Of a stretch of DNA of 64,000 nt, positions 1 through 10,004 are shown piece after piece. Each line of letters opens with the position of its first letter. Within the stretch, counting starts at the first letter, position 1. Both the position numbers and the translations under genes were made by a program. This stretch comes from Elymus sibiricus (taxonomy: Eukaryota > Streptophyta > Magnoliopsida > Poales > Poaceae), in assembly GCA_039707655.1 (NCBI GenBank), contig CM077676.1:84655895-84719894 (forward strand). Direction: 5' to 3'. The notes under the pieces are model-generated. The model was not told the DNA's origin. It did not search any database and saw nothing but the letters and a program-made list of their open reading frames with translations.

Positions 1-174
1 GTGAATGGTTCTTGAGTTAGAGTAATTTCGATCATTCTGACAGCCAGCACATGGACAATACATAAAACCATCCGCCCGCTTGTTTGCCTCAGCCGCAACC
101 AGAAAAGTACGCACGCCATTAATGAACTGGGGAGAGCATCGGTCATCGTACATCCATTGTCGGCTGATCTTCAT
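1..174 (-). CDS. CACTA transposase N-terminus (transposase-associated domain), partial
   Basis: An open frame starts at an ATG at 172-174 and stays open for 58 codons to the window edge. It contains the transposase-associated signature of plant En/Spm proteins: a SRQWMYDDR block near residues 4-12, an FINGVRTFL block near residues 17-25, and a GFMYCPCAGCQN cysteine cluster near residues 36-47. The cysteines look like a small metal-binding DNA-recognition module. The catalytic DDE part would lie to the left. No stop or frameshift is seen in the visible part. The start choice is the first ATG after the intergenic stretch; an upstream exon cannot be excluded. Confidence 0.8.
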   Translation of the reverse strand, partial: MKISRQWMYDDRCSPQFINGVRTFLVAAEANKRADGFMYCPCAGCQNDRNYSNSRTIH

Positions 175-260
175 TACACAACACCGAAAAGACCAAATTA
201 ATACAAGTTCATACATAAAGTTCATACACACTTGTTCTCATAAAACAACATACAAACTCT

Positions 261-566
261 CTAGCTAAAGCATTTAAATGCAACAACAAATGCAATCAAG
301 ATCGCAACTAAGGTAACAATTGATCCAACAGCATAGTGATACCAAGCCTCACTATCAATGGCATTTTTTTTAAATTTTCTAATCTTCAAGCGCATTGCAT
401 CCATCTTGATCTTGTGATCATCGACGACATCGGCAACATACAACTCCAGTTTCATCTTCTCTTCTTCAATTCTTTTCAATTTTTCTTTCAAATACTCGTT
501 TTCTTTTTCAACTAAATTTAACCTCTCGACAAGAGGGTCGGTTGGAATTTCCGGTTCACATACCTC
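261..566 (-). CDS. CACTA accessory protein exon: coiled coil plus C-terminal membrane segment
   Basis: This is the last exon of a small leftward-reading gene between the CACTA terminus and its transposase. A splice acceptor (polypyrimidine-rich, CTAG) ends at 567 and the exon opens with GAG GTA TGT GAA CCG, then runs in frame to the stop at 261, giving about 101 residues. The first two thirds is a charged heptad-like helix rich in Lys and Glu (ENEYLKEKLKRIEEEKMKLE). The last 22 residues before the end are hydrophobic (VGSIVTLVAILIAFVVAF), consistent with a tail-anchor membrane segment. I recall very similar C-termini in wheat proteins that also carry a GRF zinc finger; that finger is not visible here. 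Function unknown. Upstream exons are probably in 634-900. Confidence 0.55.
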   Translation of the reverse strand, partial: EVCEPEIPTDPLVERLNLVEKENEYLKEKLKRIEEEKMKLELYVADVVDDHKIKMDAMRLKIRKFKKNAIDSEAWYHYAVGSIVTLVAILIAFVVAFKCFS

Positions 567-1224
567 CTAGATAAAAATATCTATGTCAACTTGATGGGCA
601 TAATTTGTCATAAACACGAAATGCAACAAATAGTTATAAAAGAGAATATTCCACATTCGAATCATAAACCGGACGAGGGCCGACCGGGACGGATATCAAA
701 GTCATGGCACTATGTATAACAAACAACGTACGGGTAAGAAAATTATACAAGTAACTATATATATAAATCACACAAACATGATTTTTTTTTATAAAAAAGA
801 TAAGAACAAGAGGCTCACCAAGGTGGTGCCGGCGACGGGATGGTGCGGGCGATCGACGGTGGTTAGGACGGGGACGGGAAGGCACTAAGTAAACCACACC
901 TACATATGCAAACTAAGAGTTAATTTGAGCTCAAATTGCATATAAATCAAATAAACTACCACATATAATTACTCCCAAACTAAAACCCACAAATCACTAT
1001 ACTTATAGAGCATTGCAAGAGCTAATCTACCAATGGGAGATGAAAGGACAAAGTTGCTAACCTTTGTGATCACTTGGATGGATGGGGGGCCTTCAAATCT
1101 TGACAAATTTTGGGCAAAATGAAGGATGAGCTCGAGCTTTGGGGAAGAACAGAGAGGAGAGGAAAAGGGGAAGAACAGAGAGCTCGATCGCGGGATGGAC
1201 GAAGGGTTTATATAGGAAAACGTT

Positions 1225-1512
1225 TAGTCCCGGTTCATGACACAAACCGGGACTAAATGTGAGCTTCTAGTACCGGTTCGTGCCACGAACCGGGACTAAA
1301 GGGACTGGTGGGGCCCCAGCCTGCCACCAGCCTGCCACCACCTCTTTAGTCCTGGTTCGTGGCACGAACCGGTACTAGAGGTTCAACACGAACCGGGACT
1401 AATGATGCCCGCTCGCCTAGCCGTTGGAACCGGCACTAATGGTCACATTAGTGCCGGTCCGTTTACAAACCGGGACTAATGTATCTCACGTAAAGTAGTT
1501 TTTCTACTAGTG
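1225..1512. repeat. CACTA subterminal repeats
   Basis: At least seven copies of a 12-bp motif (tagtcccggttc or its complement gaaccgggacta, with variants using 'accggcac' or 'accggtac') occur near 1229, 1268, 1290, 1347, 1365, 1391, 1430, 1450 and 1478. Several pair as short palindromes (ggttcgtgccacgaacc). Such arrays are the usual binding sites for the CACTA accessory DNA-binding protein, so these are probably cis sites for transposition. Confidence 0.8.
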
Positions 1513-2470
1513 AATATATGTTCCCAGATTCGGAAAACTGCAGTACATCCGGCACGAGCAAATTGCTTATTTAAGTCATCTCATCTTACCCTACATGATC
1601 CATGAAAATCTTTACTAGCGTGGAGAAGATAACCTTCTCATTGTGAAGTGATAGTCTTAGGTGCAAGACTAGGACTAGCTAGGAAGATACAAGTGAATAT
1701 AGTAATTAAGTAGCTTTAAGTGCACTTTGTTGTCAATCTATTCAATAGGTACATTTTCGTACTACAATCTTCTTTTGCAAATATTTTCAATCCATTGGTA
1801 GAACAGGTTGTGATATTAATGATCACTTGCAATTTTAACGTGTCCAGCGAAATTAGATGGACAGACATATGACAATGTCTGTGATGTTTTTTTTAAACTT
1901 GTGATGTTTTTTTTTGAAACAAAGTAAAAGATTTATCATTTTCATTAATTAGTTAATGACTTTAAAAACATGACTGCTCAACCATGGGCAAAAGAAAAGA
2001 ACCACTCTCGAGGCGTTACATTACTCAAGTGCTCAACATCCACGAGCGCCAAAAAGGCCACTTCCTCCTCCATATTATAAGGCCACTATTGTATGCTAAT
2101 ATGTTTTTTAATAATATAAAAAACAGTGTTGATACTCTTGTACTACTTTTTAATAAAATAATCTAAAATCTGAATAATATTTGCTTGACAAGTGGAGAAC
2201 ATTGAGGTGCATCTGCATGTGACCCCATGTTCATGCGCCAGCCTTCCTCTGCTCCCGTCCTTAAATATCCGTTATCCCTCCCTTCTCTCCGCACACATAA
2301 TCGTTGTACAGTGATCTTCCTCATTTTCTTCTCCATTCGAGTGAACACTCAATAGATAGCCTCAACTTGGAAAAGCGTGCAGGCAAGCGAAATAGGTAAC
2401 TCCTTGTTTACTTGTATGTATCAGATTGTGTCTGTATCAACGAGTAGCAAGAAATAGCCTTTGGAATGTA
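1513..2470. other. Intergenic, no gene seen
   Basis: AT-rich sequence without a credible ORF. A poly(T) run at about 1900-1915, followed by 'gaaacaaagtaaaagatttatc', resembles the complement of a short LINE or retroposon 3' tail reading leftward, but no coding remnant supports it. 2230-2400 contains a TATA-like 'cttaaatatcc' near 2260 and could be the old promoter of the polyketide synthase pseudogene; this is only positional inference. Confidence 0.4.
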
Positions 2471-2533
2471 CTCCCTCCGTCCCTTATTGAATGCAATGAG
2501 ATCTTATATTATTATATTAAGTGATGGAGGGAG
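2471..2533. mobile_element. Short Stowaway-type MITE
   Basis: A 63-bp element with ends CTCCCTCCGTCC and GGAGGGAG is flanked by TA on both sides (2469-2470 and 2534-2535), the Stowaway/mariner target duplication. It is an internally deleted copy of a common Triticeae MITE. Confidence 0.8.
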
Positions 2534-2982
2534 TAGCATTTTCTGGCGAACGACTTTAAAAGTATTGTCATTGGAATATAGCATTTTGTGGCGAACTTTA
2601 ATGTATATGGCTATCTAGGACATCTACAACAAAAACAATAAAGGCAAATTTTAGCAAGCAAGTTGTGGTAAGGAACGGATGAAACCCCGTGAGACCCCAA
2701 AAGAGAAGAGTAAACATTATTTAGGATAGTTGTACTATAAAAATCCATGAACACATATCTTATATGGAATAGGTCAACCCATATAAAACAGTCTACCTTA
2801 TACTGTTAGTTAAAGAAATGGGGCTTCAGCTTTAATATTGCTATATGTGAAGCACTAAAGTGTTACATCTAGGATATCATTAGGTCATTGTAAGCAATTA
2901 TCTTTTGCTTTCTTGCAATAAAAGAAGAGAAATGTGGTTCAAATTTGTATTACGATTATAGAAACATAAGCCGCAACAAGTA

Positions 2983-3045
2983 CTCCCTTCGTCCAAAAAT
3001 AATTGTCGCTGATGTAGTACAAAGTTATACTAGTTTTGTATGTAT
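2983..3045. mobile_element. Half Stowaway-type MITE
   Basis: TA followed by CTCCCTTCGTCC, then about 50 bp typical of the left arm of a Stowaway MITE ('aaaataattgtcgctgatgtagtacaaag' type, quoted in part). No matching right terminus is seen before the polyketide synthase ATG at 3169, so this copy is truncated. It sits about 130 bp upstream of that ATG. Confidence 0.65.
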
Positions 3046-3386
3046 CAGAATTAGGCTAGTTGCATATAGTTGAGAGCTGCCGTGAAAGGCATGGGCGCTT
3101 CGCTTTCCTGCTCTAATATTCTCTCCTTCCCGCTGGCCATTTACAAGTTGGGTGACTGCTGCGAGACAATGGCAAACACCACAGCCAAAGCTCGCGAGAT
3201 CCGGCGCTTGCAACGTACTGATGGCCCCGCGGCCGTGCTGGCCATCGGCACGGCAAACCCACCAAAATGCTTGTCGCAGGACGAGAATCCAGAGTACTGC
3301 TTCTGTATCACCAAGAGCGAGCACCTCGCAGAGCAGCTAAAAGACACACTGAAGATAATATGTAAGCATGCAAGCATATGCTACTA

Positions 3387-5117
3387 GGCATCTCCAATGC
3401 CGACCCGCAAATCGTCCGCATAGTCCGGACTACTGAAGCCATCCAACGCGGTTCTGTATCGGTCCGCGGCGCGGTCCGGACGTCCTTTCTCCCGTAAACC
3501 GGAGACAAACGTGGGGGGCTTTCCGGGAGTTCGGACCGCTACCACGCCCGCTTCTGACCGTCCTGGCCCACCCAAACCCCTCCTCCCTCGCCCGCGCGCG
3601 TTCCCGCCTGGTGCTAGCTGTCTGCATTCATGCCGCTGTAGAGCGCGCTGCTGCCCATTGAAGAAGGCTCAAGGCGGACGCGACCTCTCACTGCCTCCAC
3701 CATTGAAGCAGCGCGCTGGCTGAGGGCGCCGCCCGCTACACGTCTCCGGTGTCCGCGCATGTTCAATGCCGGAGACGCGTGACTGGACGGAACGGGACGG
3801 ATATATACCACGCCCGTTCAATGCCCCGTCCGTCCGGACGCCGCCATTAAGCAGGCTCGCCGGCCAAGAAACCCACTCCGGCGCCGCACATTGACACACC
3901 CGGACGCCTGGCCTCACTGGAATCTGCTATTTAAAGGCGGCCACATCCGACTAACTCCACTCCACAACCCAAGCCGCTCCCCATCCTCCTCCCTTGCACT
4001 GCATCCGCCATGATAGCAGGCGGCGAAGTTCTGTGCGAGAGCCTTTCCATAGAGATGAAGCACGCGGTGGCCGCCCTTGCTGCCGCCTGGCAGAGACACC
4101 GTGCCAGGCGGATCGAGGCCGGCTTGCCGGCCAACTCGCCCGAGGTCTCCGATGACAAGGATGACCCACGATGGAGACGGGCTCCGACGACACCGCCCCA
4201 GCTCACGCGCCTCCTGTGCATGCCGGCTTCACCATGGAGCAGGCGCAGGTGCACTACAACGCCGCCATGGCGGAGGTGCAGCCTACGCCGGCGTCTTTGT
4301 CGGTGTTCCAGCAGGCGTAGGAGGAACAGCGGTACAACCTATTTCTATTGGAGCAGCATCGGCTGGCGGAGGGCCGGATCTACAGCGAGCGAGGAGGCCA
4401 TGGCGGCCATGGCCGCGGCGAACCCCAACTTCGTAGCGGAGCAGCGTGCCATCTACGATGCCCTCCGCGCTCAAGCCGCTGCTCACCAGGAAGCAACCGC
4501 TGCTGAGGTGCAGCTCCAGGCGATCGCGGAGGAGAACAACGCCAGCTGCGCCTCCTATGCGCCGTAGACGAACATTTCGGCGGCCCGGTGGGATGACGAC
4601 AGAGCGGGCATCACCATTTCCTTCGTGGACCTCACGTCCACCAGCGACGGATAAAGTGCGGACTCCTCCGAGGATGAGTTGGGTACAGGAGGCGGCAAGG
4701 CCTAGTGTCCCATGTGGGCCGGTCCGTCTCCCGTGTTCTACTCTTCCTCGCCGTAGACCGCACCTTCACTTCACGGGTCTTATCGCCGGTGGTCATGAAG
4801 ACGGCGGATGGAGGACAACAAGTGCTCGGACGCCTGGCGCCGCCGCTGTGTAGGATAGGTTTAGGGTCGGGTCGGTTTTTTTGTTCTAAATGTTCGAAAT
4901 CTAATGAAAATCCGTCGTGTTTGTATGAAATCCGTCATGTTTGTATGAAATCCGGCCGTGTTTGCATGAATTTCATCTGGTTTGTTGAAAAAGAGTTTGA
5001 AATGTATGCGGACAGCATTGGATGGCGGCTTCCCGCATCCATGTCCGCAGATTGGCCCCCCCATGGGGGTGCGGACGGATGCGGGAGGAAATTTGCGGGT
5101 TGCAGTTGGAGATGCCC
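3387..5117. mobile_element. PIF/Harbinger-like DNA transposon (about 1.7 kb) in the pseudogene intron
   Basis: Terminal inverted repeats are visible: left GGCATCTCCAATGCCGACCC and right (complement) GGGCATCTCCAACTGCAACC, both continuing with 'GCAAAT'. The flanking three bases are CTA (left, 3384-3386) and TTA (right, 5118-5120), consistent with a TTA target duplication with one later change. It inserted exactly at the junction between an older LINE and its target duplication. It contains a GC-rich ORF (4010-4567) but no recognisable transposase, so it is non-autonomous. Confidence 0.7.
4010..4567 (+). CDS. Ala/Arg-rich ORF inside the Harbinger-like element, function unknown
   Basis: A 185-codon open frame opens at an ATG 623 bp inside the element and ends at a TAG. 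It starts with a helix-like stretch (SLSIEMKHAVAALAAAWQRH), contains an acidic PEVSDDKDD patch near residue 45, and ends in a predicted helix rich in Ala, Glu and Gln. The middle (about residues 75-110) is Arg/Ser-rich, and a neighbouring frame there would read MAEVQPTPASLSVFQQA, so the ORF probably contains two compensating frameshifts relative to an ancestral protein. I recall many similar hypothetical proteins in wheat, always inside such elements. No domain is recognised. Confidence 0.35.
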   Translation: MIAGGEVLCESLSIEMKHAVAALAAAWQRHRARRIEAGLPANSPEVSDDKDDPRWRRAPTTPPQLTRLLCMPASPWSRRRCTTTPPWRRCSLRRRLCRCSSRRRRNSGTTYFYWSSIGWRRAGSTASEEAMAAMAAANPNFVAEQRAIYDALRAQAAAHQEATAAEVQLQAIAEENNASCASYAP

Positions 5118-5120
5118 TTA

Positions 5121-6472
5121 TACCGAAAAAGGCATTCGCCCCGCTTTATACATAAAGCAAACCACCAAAGCCACCAGATCCAACAAAGGTCCACACCGCA
5201 CACACACAAAGGTAGCACACAGACATAGTTCAAGAGGGTTCTGCTGAGGGCACAGCTCAATAAACCCTAAATAAAGCGAAAAAAGAGGTAGCAAGGCTAC
5301 CAAGTGGCTAATCCGGCTCAGGCGGAGATGGAGGAAGCGGCGGCGCCAAGTGGAGGGCCATCGCGCGAAGATCTGCAATGACGATGTCGATGGCATCTCG
5401 GTCCTGTGGGCGGCTAAGCGGCCGCCAGAGCTGCAAATAGCCACACATTTTGAAAACCGCGTCAGTAGCACGTCGAAGAGGCGCACGCTGGATCACAAGG
5501 TTATTGCGAACCATCCAGAGCGTCCAAGCAAGCACCCCAATACCCAGCCACCTAATGTGGTGGAGACGTGGCGGAGAGGCTTGGATTTCCGCGAAGAAGT
5601 CAGGGAAGTTGTTGTTGCACCAACGTCCGCCGACCACCTCCCAGAAGCAACTACAAAGGAATTGCGCGGATACGCAGGTGAAGAAGATGTCATTCGAGTC
5701 CTCCACCGTCCCACACAAGGGGCAAATCCCATCACCAGGGCCATTCCGCTTGAGTACCTCCACCCCAGAAGGCACCCGGGCCCGGATCCATTGCCACAGG
5801 AAGATCCGAATCTTTAGTGGAAGTCTAAGCTCCAAGATATCAACAAGGGGAGGGCCGGGAGCAGCTGCAATGGCCTGGGATAGCGATTTGGTAGAGAAAC
5901 GGCCCGAAGACTCCAGGTGCCAAGAGATGCAATCGCTCGACTGATCTACGTCTAGCGACTGGAGAGCGATGCACTCAAGGAGCTCCTGCCAGGCGACAAG
6001 TTCCGGAGGCCCAAATGGCCGCCATAAGGCGAGGCGCCTTAAGTCAATAAGGGCCATTTCGACGGAGATCCTAGGCTCCACCGCGATGGAGAACAAATCC
6101 GGGAATCGGGCAGCGAAGGGGCGATCCCCAACCCACCTGTCAAACCAGAACAGGGTGGAGGCGCCGGACCCCACCGAGATGGAGGCCCCGATGCGGAGAA
6201 CCGGAAGCAGCTGAATGATGGACTGCCAGAACTATGAACCGCCAGACCGCTGGCAGAAGGCGAGCAGTTGTCCTCAAAGGTATTTGTTCCTGATGATGTA
6301 AAGCCAAAGGCCGCCCTCCCCATTCGCAATCCGCCACAACCAACGAGTCAGCAGGGCAATGTTCATGCGTTTGGACGACATGATCCCAAGCCCGCCCTGA
6401 TCACGAGGTTTGCAAATATCGGGCTAGCGAACCATATGGTATTTTTGCTTATCGCCCTCCCAGCATATGCTA
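5121..6472 (-). mobile_element. 5'-truncated LINE (non-LTR) with zf-RVT remnant
   Basis: The minus strand carries the C-terminal part of LINE ORF2: a long frame at 5308-6174 with TLFWFDRWVGDRPF, then SGRFSTKSL, PLKIRIFLWQ and CPLCGTVEDSNDIFFTC (the zinc-binding zf-RVT cysteines), ending in a Pro-rich tail. The upstream part (about 6175-6470) is the degraded end of the reverse transcriptase region with stops. The 3' end reads CGGTATAA at 5121, typical of this LINE type. A 13-bp duplication, GCATATGCTACTA at 3374-3386 and GCATATGCTATTA at 6473-6485, flanks the LINE together with the DNA element that later inserted at its 3' edge. Confidence 0.85.
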
Positions 6473-6485
6473 TTATATCGCACAC
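6473..6485. repeat. LINE target-site duplication, right copy (left copy at 3374-3386)
   Basis: GCATATGCTATTA here and GCATATGCTACTA at 3374-3386 differ at one base. The length suits LINE integration. Removing everything between them leaves an intron of about 100 bp in the polyketide synthase pseudogene. Confidence 0.8.
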
Positions 6486-7028
6486 TATAATTGCATCCTC
6501 TTTTTTTGACATGCAAGGGCCCGGATGTGTACGTGTTTCCTTCTCCTGATTAAATCAGGTATGCTAGCGGACAACGAGAGGCGTTTCATCGACGACATGG
6601 AGAAAACGTGGAGCGTCCACCCCGAGTTCCTTGACCGCTCATCGTCGTCCCTTGAACAACGCCTCGCCATCGTTACCCTCGCCGCTCCAGAGCTCCTTGC
6701 GGTAGCGGCGACGAAGGCCATCGTCAAGTGGGGCTGTCCAACCACAGACATCACCCACCTTGTCGTCATCACCAACTCGGGAGCCGAAGCCCTGAGCGCG
6801 GACGTCCACTTGGCGAATCTTCTTGGCCTCCGCCACATCATTCACCGCACAATGCTCCACCTCAACAGCTGATTCGCAGGCGGCTCTTCACTGTACCTGG
6901 CAAAAGACCTCGCCTAGAACAACTGTGGCGCCCGTGTCCTGGTGTCCTGCATCGAGCTTATCACTGTCACCGGCATACTCACCCCCGATGAAGGGGACGA
7001 CTGCATGAGAAACCTCATCGGGAACACA

Positions 7029-8266
7029 GGGCGCGTTTGGTTGCCAGCATCGTCTTTGGCACTTTGCATACTTGTCTCAGTTGGGTCTGGGTAAAAAAAA
7101 TCAGGCAAACAACAACCATCTGCACATCGTTTGGTTGTCTGCATGTAGGCTGGCTCATTGGAGGAGCAATTTTTGCCTAGCGTTTGGTTGTCTGCATTGG
7201 CTGGGCTGATGCAACTACACGGTGTTTAGTTGTATACACTGGACATGATTAAGAGTTAACAGCTATACATGACACAAACTTACACTAGAGTGCATCGGCA
7301 ACTGCTATGGACGGTGGCCGCAGTGCCGCGTCCGACGCGTAGAGCACGGAGCCGCGGGCGAGCAATCCTGTTGGCGGCGCAGCGAACCAGTTGCTAGTGT
7401 CGCCGTCGCGGAGAAAGTATATGGGAAGAGACGAATAGGAGGGCATTGAGGCAGAGGAAACGGAGGAGAAATGCAGTGCGCGCGCCATTATATCATCAAT
7501 GTAGTAGGACGAGGGAGAGGAAGCTGAAAGGAACGACACCGGCGACGGCACCTGTGTAGTACAATGCCGGCGAGGAGGCCGGAAGTAAAGATTAGAAGGA
7601 CTAGCCAAATAGATTAGGAAGTGCCATTAAAACAGACCACGCATATGCATATGTACAGTCTATGAAGAAGATGTATATCTACTCGTTTATGATCGTCGAA
7701 ACAGAAAACGTGCAACACGAAAATCGTGTGAAACTGTGAGATGAAGCTGCTGGTCAAAGGAAATTTCAAATGGCCGACCGTGCACGATGATTTGACAAAA
7801 TTCATCCAAAATAGCTCCAAACATGAACACAAAATTGAACATTTATAATGAACGAAACTACGAACTGGTCGCCTATAACATCGATGTCCTTCATTTTTAT
7901 GTAGTCTTTATCTCGAATTGAAGCATTATTATGTAGTGTAGAAGGGACTAAGAAAAGGAGATTAGAGAATGAGCTTAATGGAGGTAGCATAAGAAACCAC
8001 TTACAGGTTGTATACTAGCTCGCCTCCTTTTATTTAGGGGTAGCTCGCCTCCTCTTGTGTAAGTGGGCCCATCATGTGCGCTTGATATGGCTTGACTCAT
8101 CCTGGCTCGCTAAAAATGGCTGATTTGACTGTTCCTAGCGGGCTTGGCAGAGAAGTGCTTTAAGTTCCATGCTATACGAGAATCTGATGCAGCACAGCCA
8201 ACCAAACATGTCGGTTTCTTTTCGCGCGGGTCTGGTTGGGATAGATGCGGGCTACCAAACGCGTCC
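7029..8266. mobile_element. DNA transposon with 3-bp target duplication inside exon 2 of the polyketide synthase pseudogene
   Basis: The element has inverted ends GGGCGCGTTTGGTTGCC (left) and, on the complement of the right end, GGACGCGTTTGGTAGCC. It is flanked by ACA at 7026-7028 and ACA at 8267-8269. Deleting it with one ACA restores the reading frame across NLIGNT-MFGDGAGTV. The first 200 bp contain a second and third 'gtttggttgtctgca' motif as subterminal direct repeats. No transposase is seen. The end motif and 3-bp duplication suggest the PIF/Harbinger group, but ACA is not the usual TWA, so the superfamily is tentative. Confidence 0.8.
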
Positions 8267-8516
8267 ACAATGTTTGGTGATGGCGCAGGCACGGTGTCCG
8301 CCTCACATACCTTAGCATCGGACACATTGAATGTGCTCACAACGGAGATCAAGACTCACGACATTTACGAAAATGTGCCCACCAAACTGCCCAATCTGGT
8401 GGCAGACAACATCAAGCAGTGTCTACTTGACACGTTCGGTCCACTAGGCATGTAGGTCAAATGGAATGACCTGTTCTGGACAGTGCACCCTGGTGCCATG
8501 GCGATCTTGGACAAGA

Positions 8517-9396
8517 TGTTGAAACAGGGTGGGCCTTGGGCCCATCTAACAATTTCGGAAAATCTCTAAAGGCCCATGCAGGTTATATGACAATGGGTGT
8601 GGTGTGAAGTTTAGTCTCATACCGCTATTGGAAGAGGAGTTTGACCTCCTTATAAGGGATCTCTTCCACATGCTATTGGAGCTTGAGAAGAGAAGTGGTT
8701 TCCGCCACCCGTCTCGCCTCGCCTCGCCTCCTCACGACGCGTGCCCTGCGGGTTGCGGGAGTGAGCCGAGCAAAGCCCACACCTATGAGCTTATTTTTCC
8801 CAGTCAGGAACGGAGAGTCCGTAATAGATGAGCCATGACCTGAGATGCCGGATCGTGGGCTGTTGCAGACTCGGACGTGGGTCCATCCCACATCTCTCCA
8901 CCTGGCCACGCCTATAATAACTGAAGCTTTGGGCAACCCTAGCTGCCACGAAGAACAGATCGCATCTGCTCTGCGTCCACGCACACCACCCACTGTCGTT
9001 CCTTTTGCTGTTGCTACCGCCGGTGATCCCGTCCCATCCACCACTTACACGGTTGATCGGAGAGCAGGCCTCCGAAACCCCGCCTCTCAAGATCCTGTAC
9101 GGGAGAGGGCGATTAGGTTTTTGGGGAGCGTCTCCTATGCGACTGCTCGCCTCCGTTCGTCTGCATCCACTACGTCGTCTACGTCCACGTCGCCTTCATC
9201 ATCACCATGTCCACCGAAGCCGTGAGACTCGCTGCTGAGAAACTTGAAGCCGAGAAGAAGGCCGCCGAAGAGACCGTCGCCTCCGTCGTGGCTTCTGCCT
9301 GGCCTACTGGAGGGTATAACACGTTTATCCCTTTCCTATTTATTTCTATCTTAGCAATACTAGCATTATACATAGATGTATCTACTGTAGGCGTAG
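8517..9396 (+). mobile_element. LTR retrotransposon fragment: LTR start and 5' leader, probably copia
   Basis: The sequence begins TGTTGAAACAGGGTGGGCC where polyketide synthase homology stops, contains a TATA-like 'ccttataaggg' near 8650, and continues into a short frame at 9207-9396 (MSTEAVRLAAEKLEAEKKAAEE) that resembles the Ala/Glu-rich gag start of Triticeae copia elements. It is cut at 9396 by the next LTR. Its 3' LTR and target duplication were not found, so the family is unassigned. Confidence 0.55.
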
Positions 9397-10004
9397 TGTC
9401 GTGGTTTTGTTATGGCAGATGTCCTCGTGTGAGAACTAAGTCGTGAAGCCATCGCTGCTAGGTGATGGCTTGAACGGGGTTGGTCGGAATCGAGAGACGC
9501 GAGTTTTACCCAGGTTCGGCCCCTCACGGTGGAGGTAAAAGCCTACATCCTGCTTGATTGCTATTAATGATGATGATGATCTCGATTACAAGGGTGCTAT
9601 TTCGCTACCTCTATCTCGAGAACTATTAGTTTGTCTGTCTACAAACTTGTCTGTCTATGTTGACTTGTCACTTTGGACGCCCCAAGAACCTACTTTATAT
9701 AATAGCCGGGTCCTGGGGTTTACAATAAGATTCAGGGTCCTACCCATAATAGGAGTCCTACTCTAAGTCTTGTAGGTCTTCTGTGCTTTCCAAGTTAAGA
9801 TAAGTTGCCTTCCTGGGCCTCCTGGTAAGCCAGCCCACAAAGCTTATATGAAAGTTGGAAAGCTTGGGCCGGGTCTCGTTCAGGTCCTTAGTCCCTTCTC
9901 TGTCTTGGCTCCATCTGTAACCCGGAAGTAGTGTGACTCATAGAGCATGTTTTAGAATGACTAGGCTCAGGGCCGGGTCTCGCCCGTGGGGAATATCCCC
10001 AACA
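9397..10004 (-). repeat. 3' LTR of the minus-strand element
   Basis: 608 bp bounded by TG/CA; start CCCCAACA end on the plus strand at 10004. The five bases on its left are CGTAG (9392-9396). No second copy is present in the window, so LTR status rests on TG/CA ends and the adjacent polypurine tract. Confidence 0.6.

Larger units (their letters stand above)
1..1512 (-). mobile_element. CACTA (En/Spm) DNA transposon, 5' end, continues off the left edge
   Basis: The right end at 1512 reads inward on the minus strand as CACTAGTAGAAAAACTAC, a typical CACTA terminus, and the next three bases (aat) would be one copy of the 3-bp target duplication. Behind it lie repeated subterminal motifs, then an accessory exon (261-566), then the start of a transposase-associated domain at the window edge (1-174). 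The order terminus, subterminal repeats, accessory ORF, transposase N-terminus indicates the 5' half of an element transcribed leftward. The other end is outside the window, so autonomy cannot be judged. Confidence 0.85.
3169..8516 (+). pseudogene. Type III polyketide synthase (chalcone-synthase-like) pseudogene, split by three insertions
   Basis: Exon 1 is 3169-3361 (ATG at 3169) and encodes AVLAIGTANPP and ITKSEHL, conserved N-terminal blocks of the family. It ends in T with donor GTAAGC; exon 2 starts at 6559 after acceptor TCAG with GT, so the split Cys codon of this family's conserved intron is restored. Exon 2 carries PEFLDRS, THLVVITNSGA, RTMLHLN, FGDGAGTV and WTVHPGAMAILD (the catalytic His region). 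The codon after LNS, where the catalytic Cys stands in LNGCFAG, is TGA (6870-6872). TAG follows at 6915 and TAG at 8453. A 1238-bp element interrupts exon 2 at 7029-8266 without changing frame. An LTR start at 8517 removes the C-terminus, including the catalytic Asn region. The enzyme would have condensed malonyl-CoA on a CoA starter. Divergence resembles grass curcuminoid/CHS-like paralogues more than housekeeping CHS; that placement is inference. Confidence 0.9.

Noticed and set aside
2230..2400. Possible 5' UTR exon of the polyketide synthase with a donor at 'atag/gtaactcc'
   Set aside because: Only a TATA-like motif and a weak donor support it; no transcript evidence and a MITE lies between.
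5350..5944. Plus-strand ORFs of 155 and 164 codons
   Set aside because: Antisense shadows of the LINE zf-RVT frame on the minus strand.
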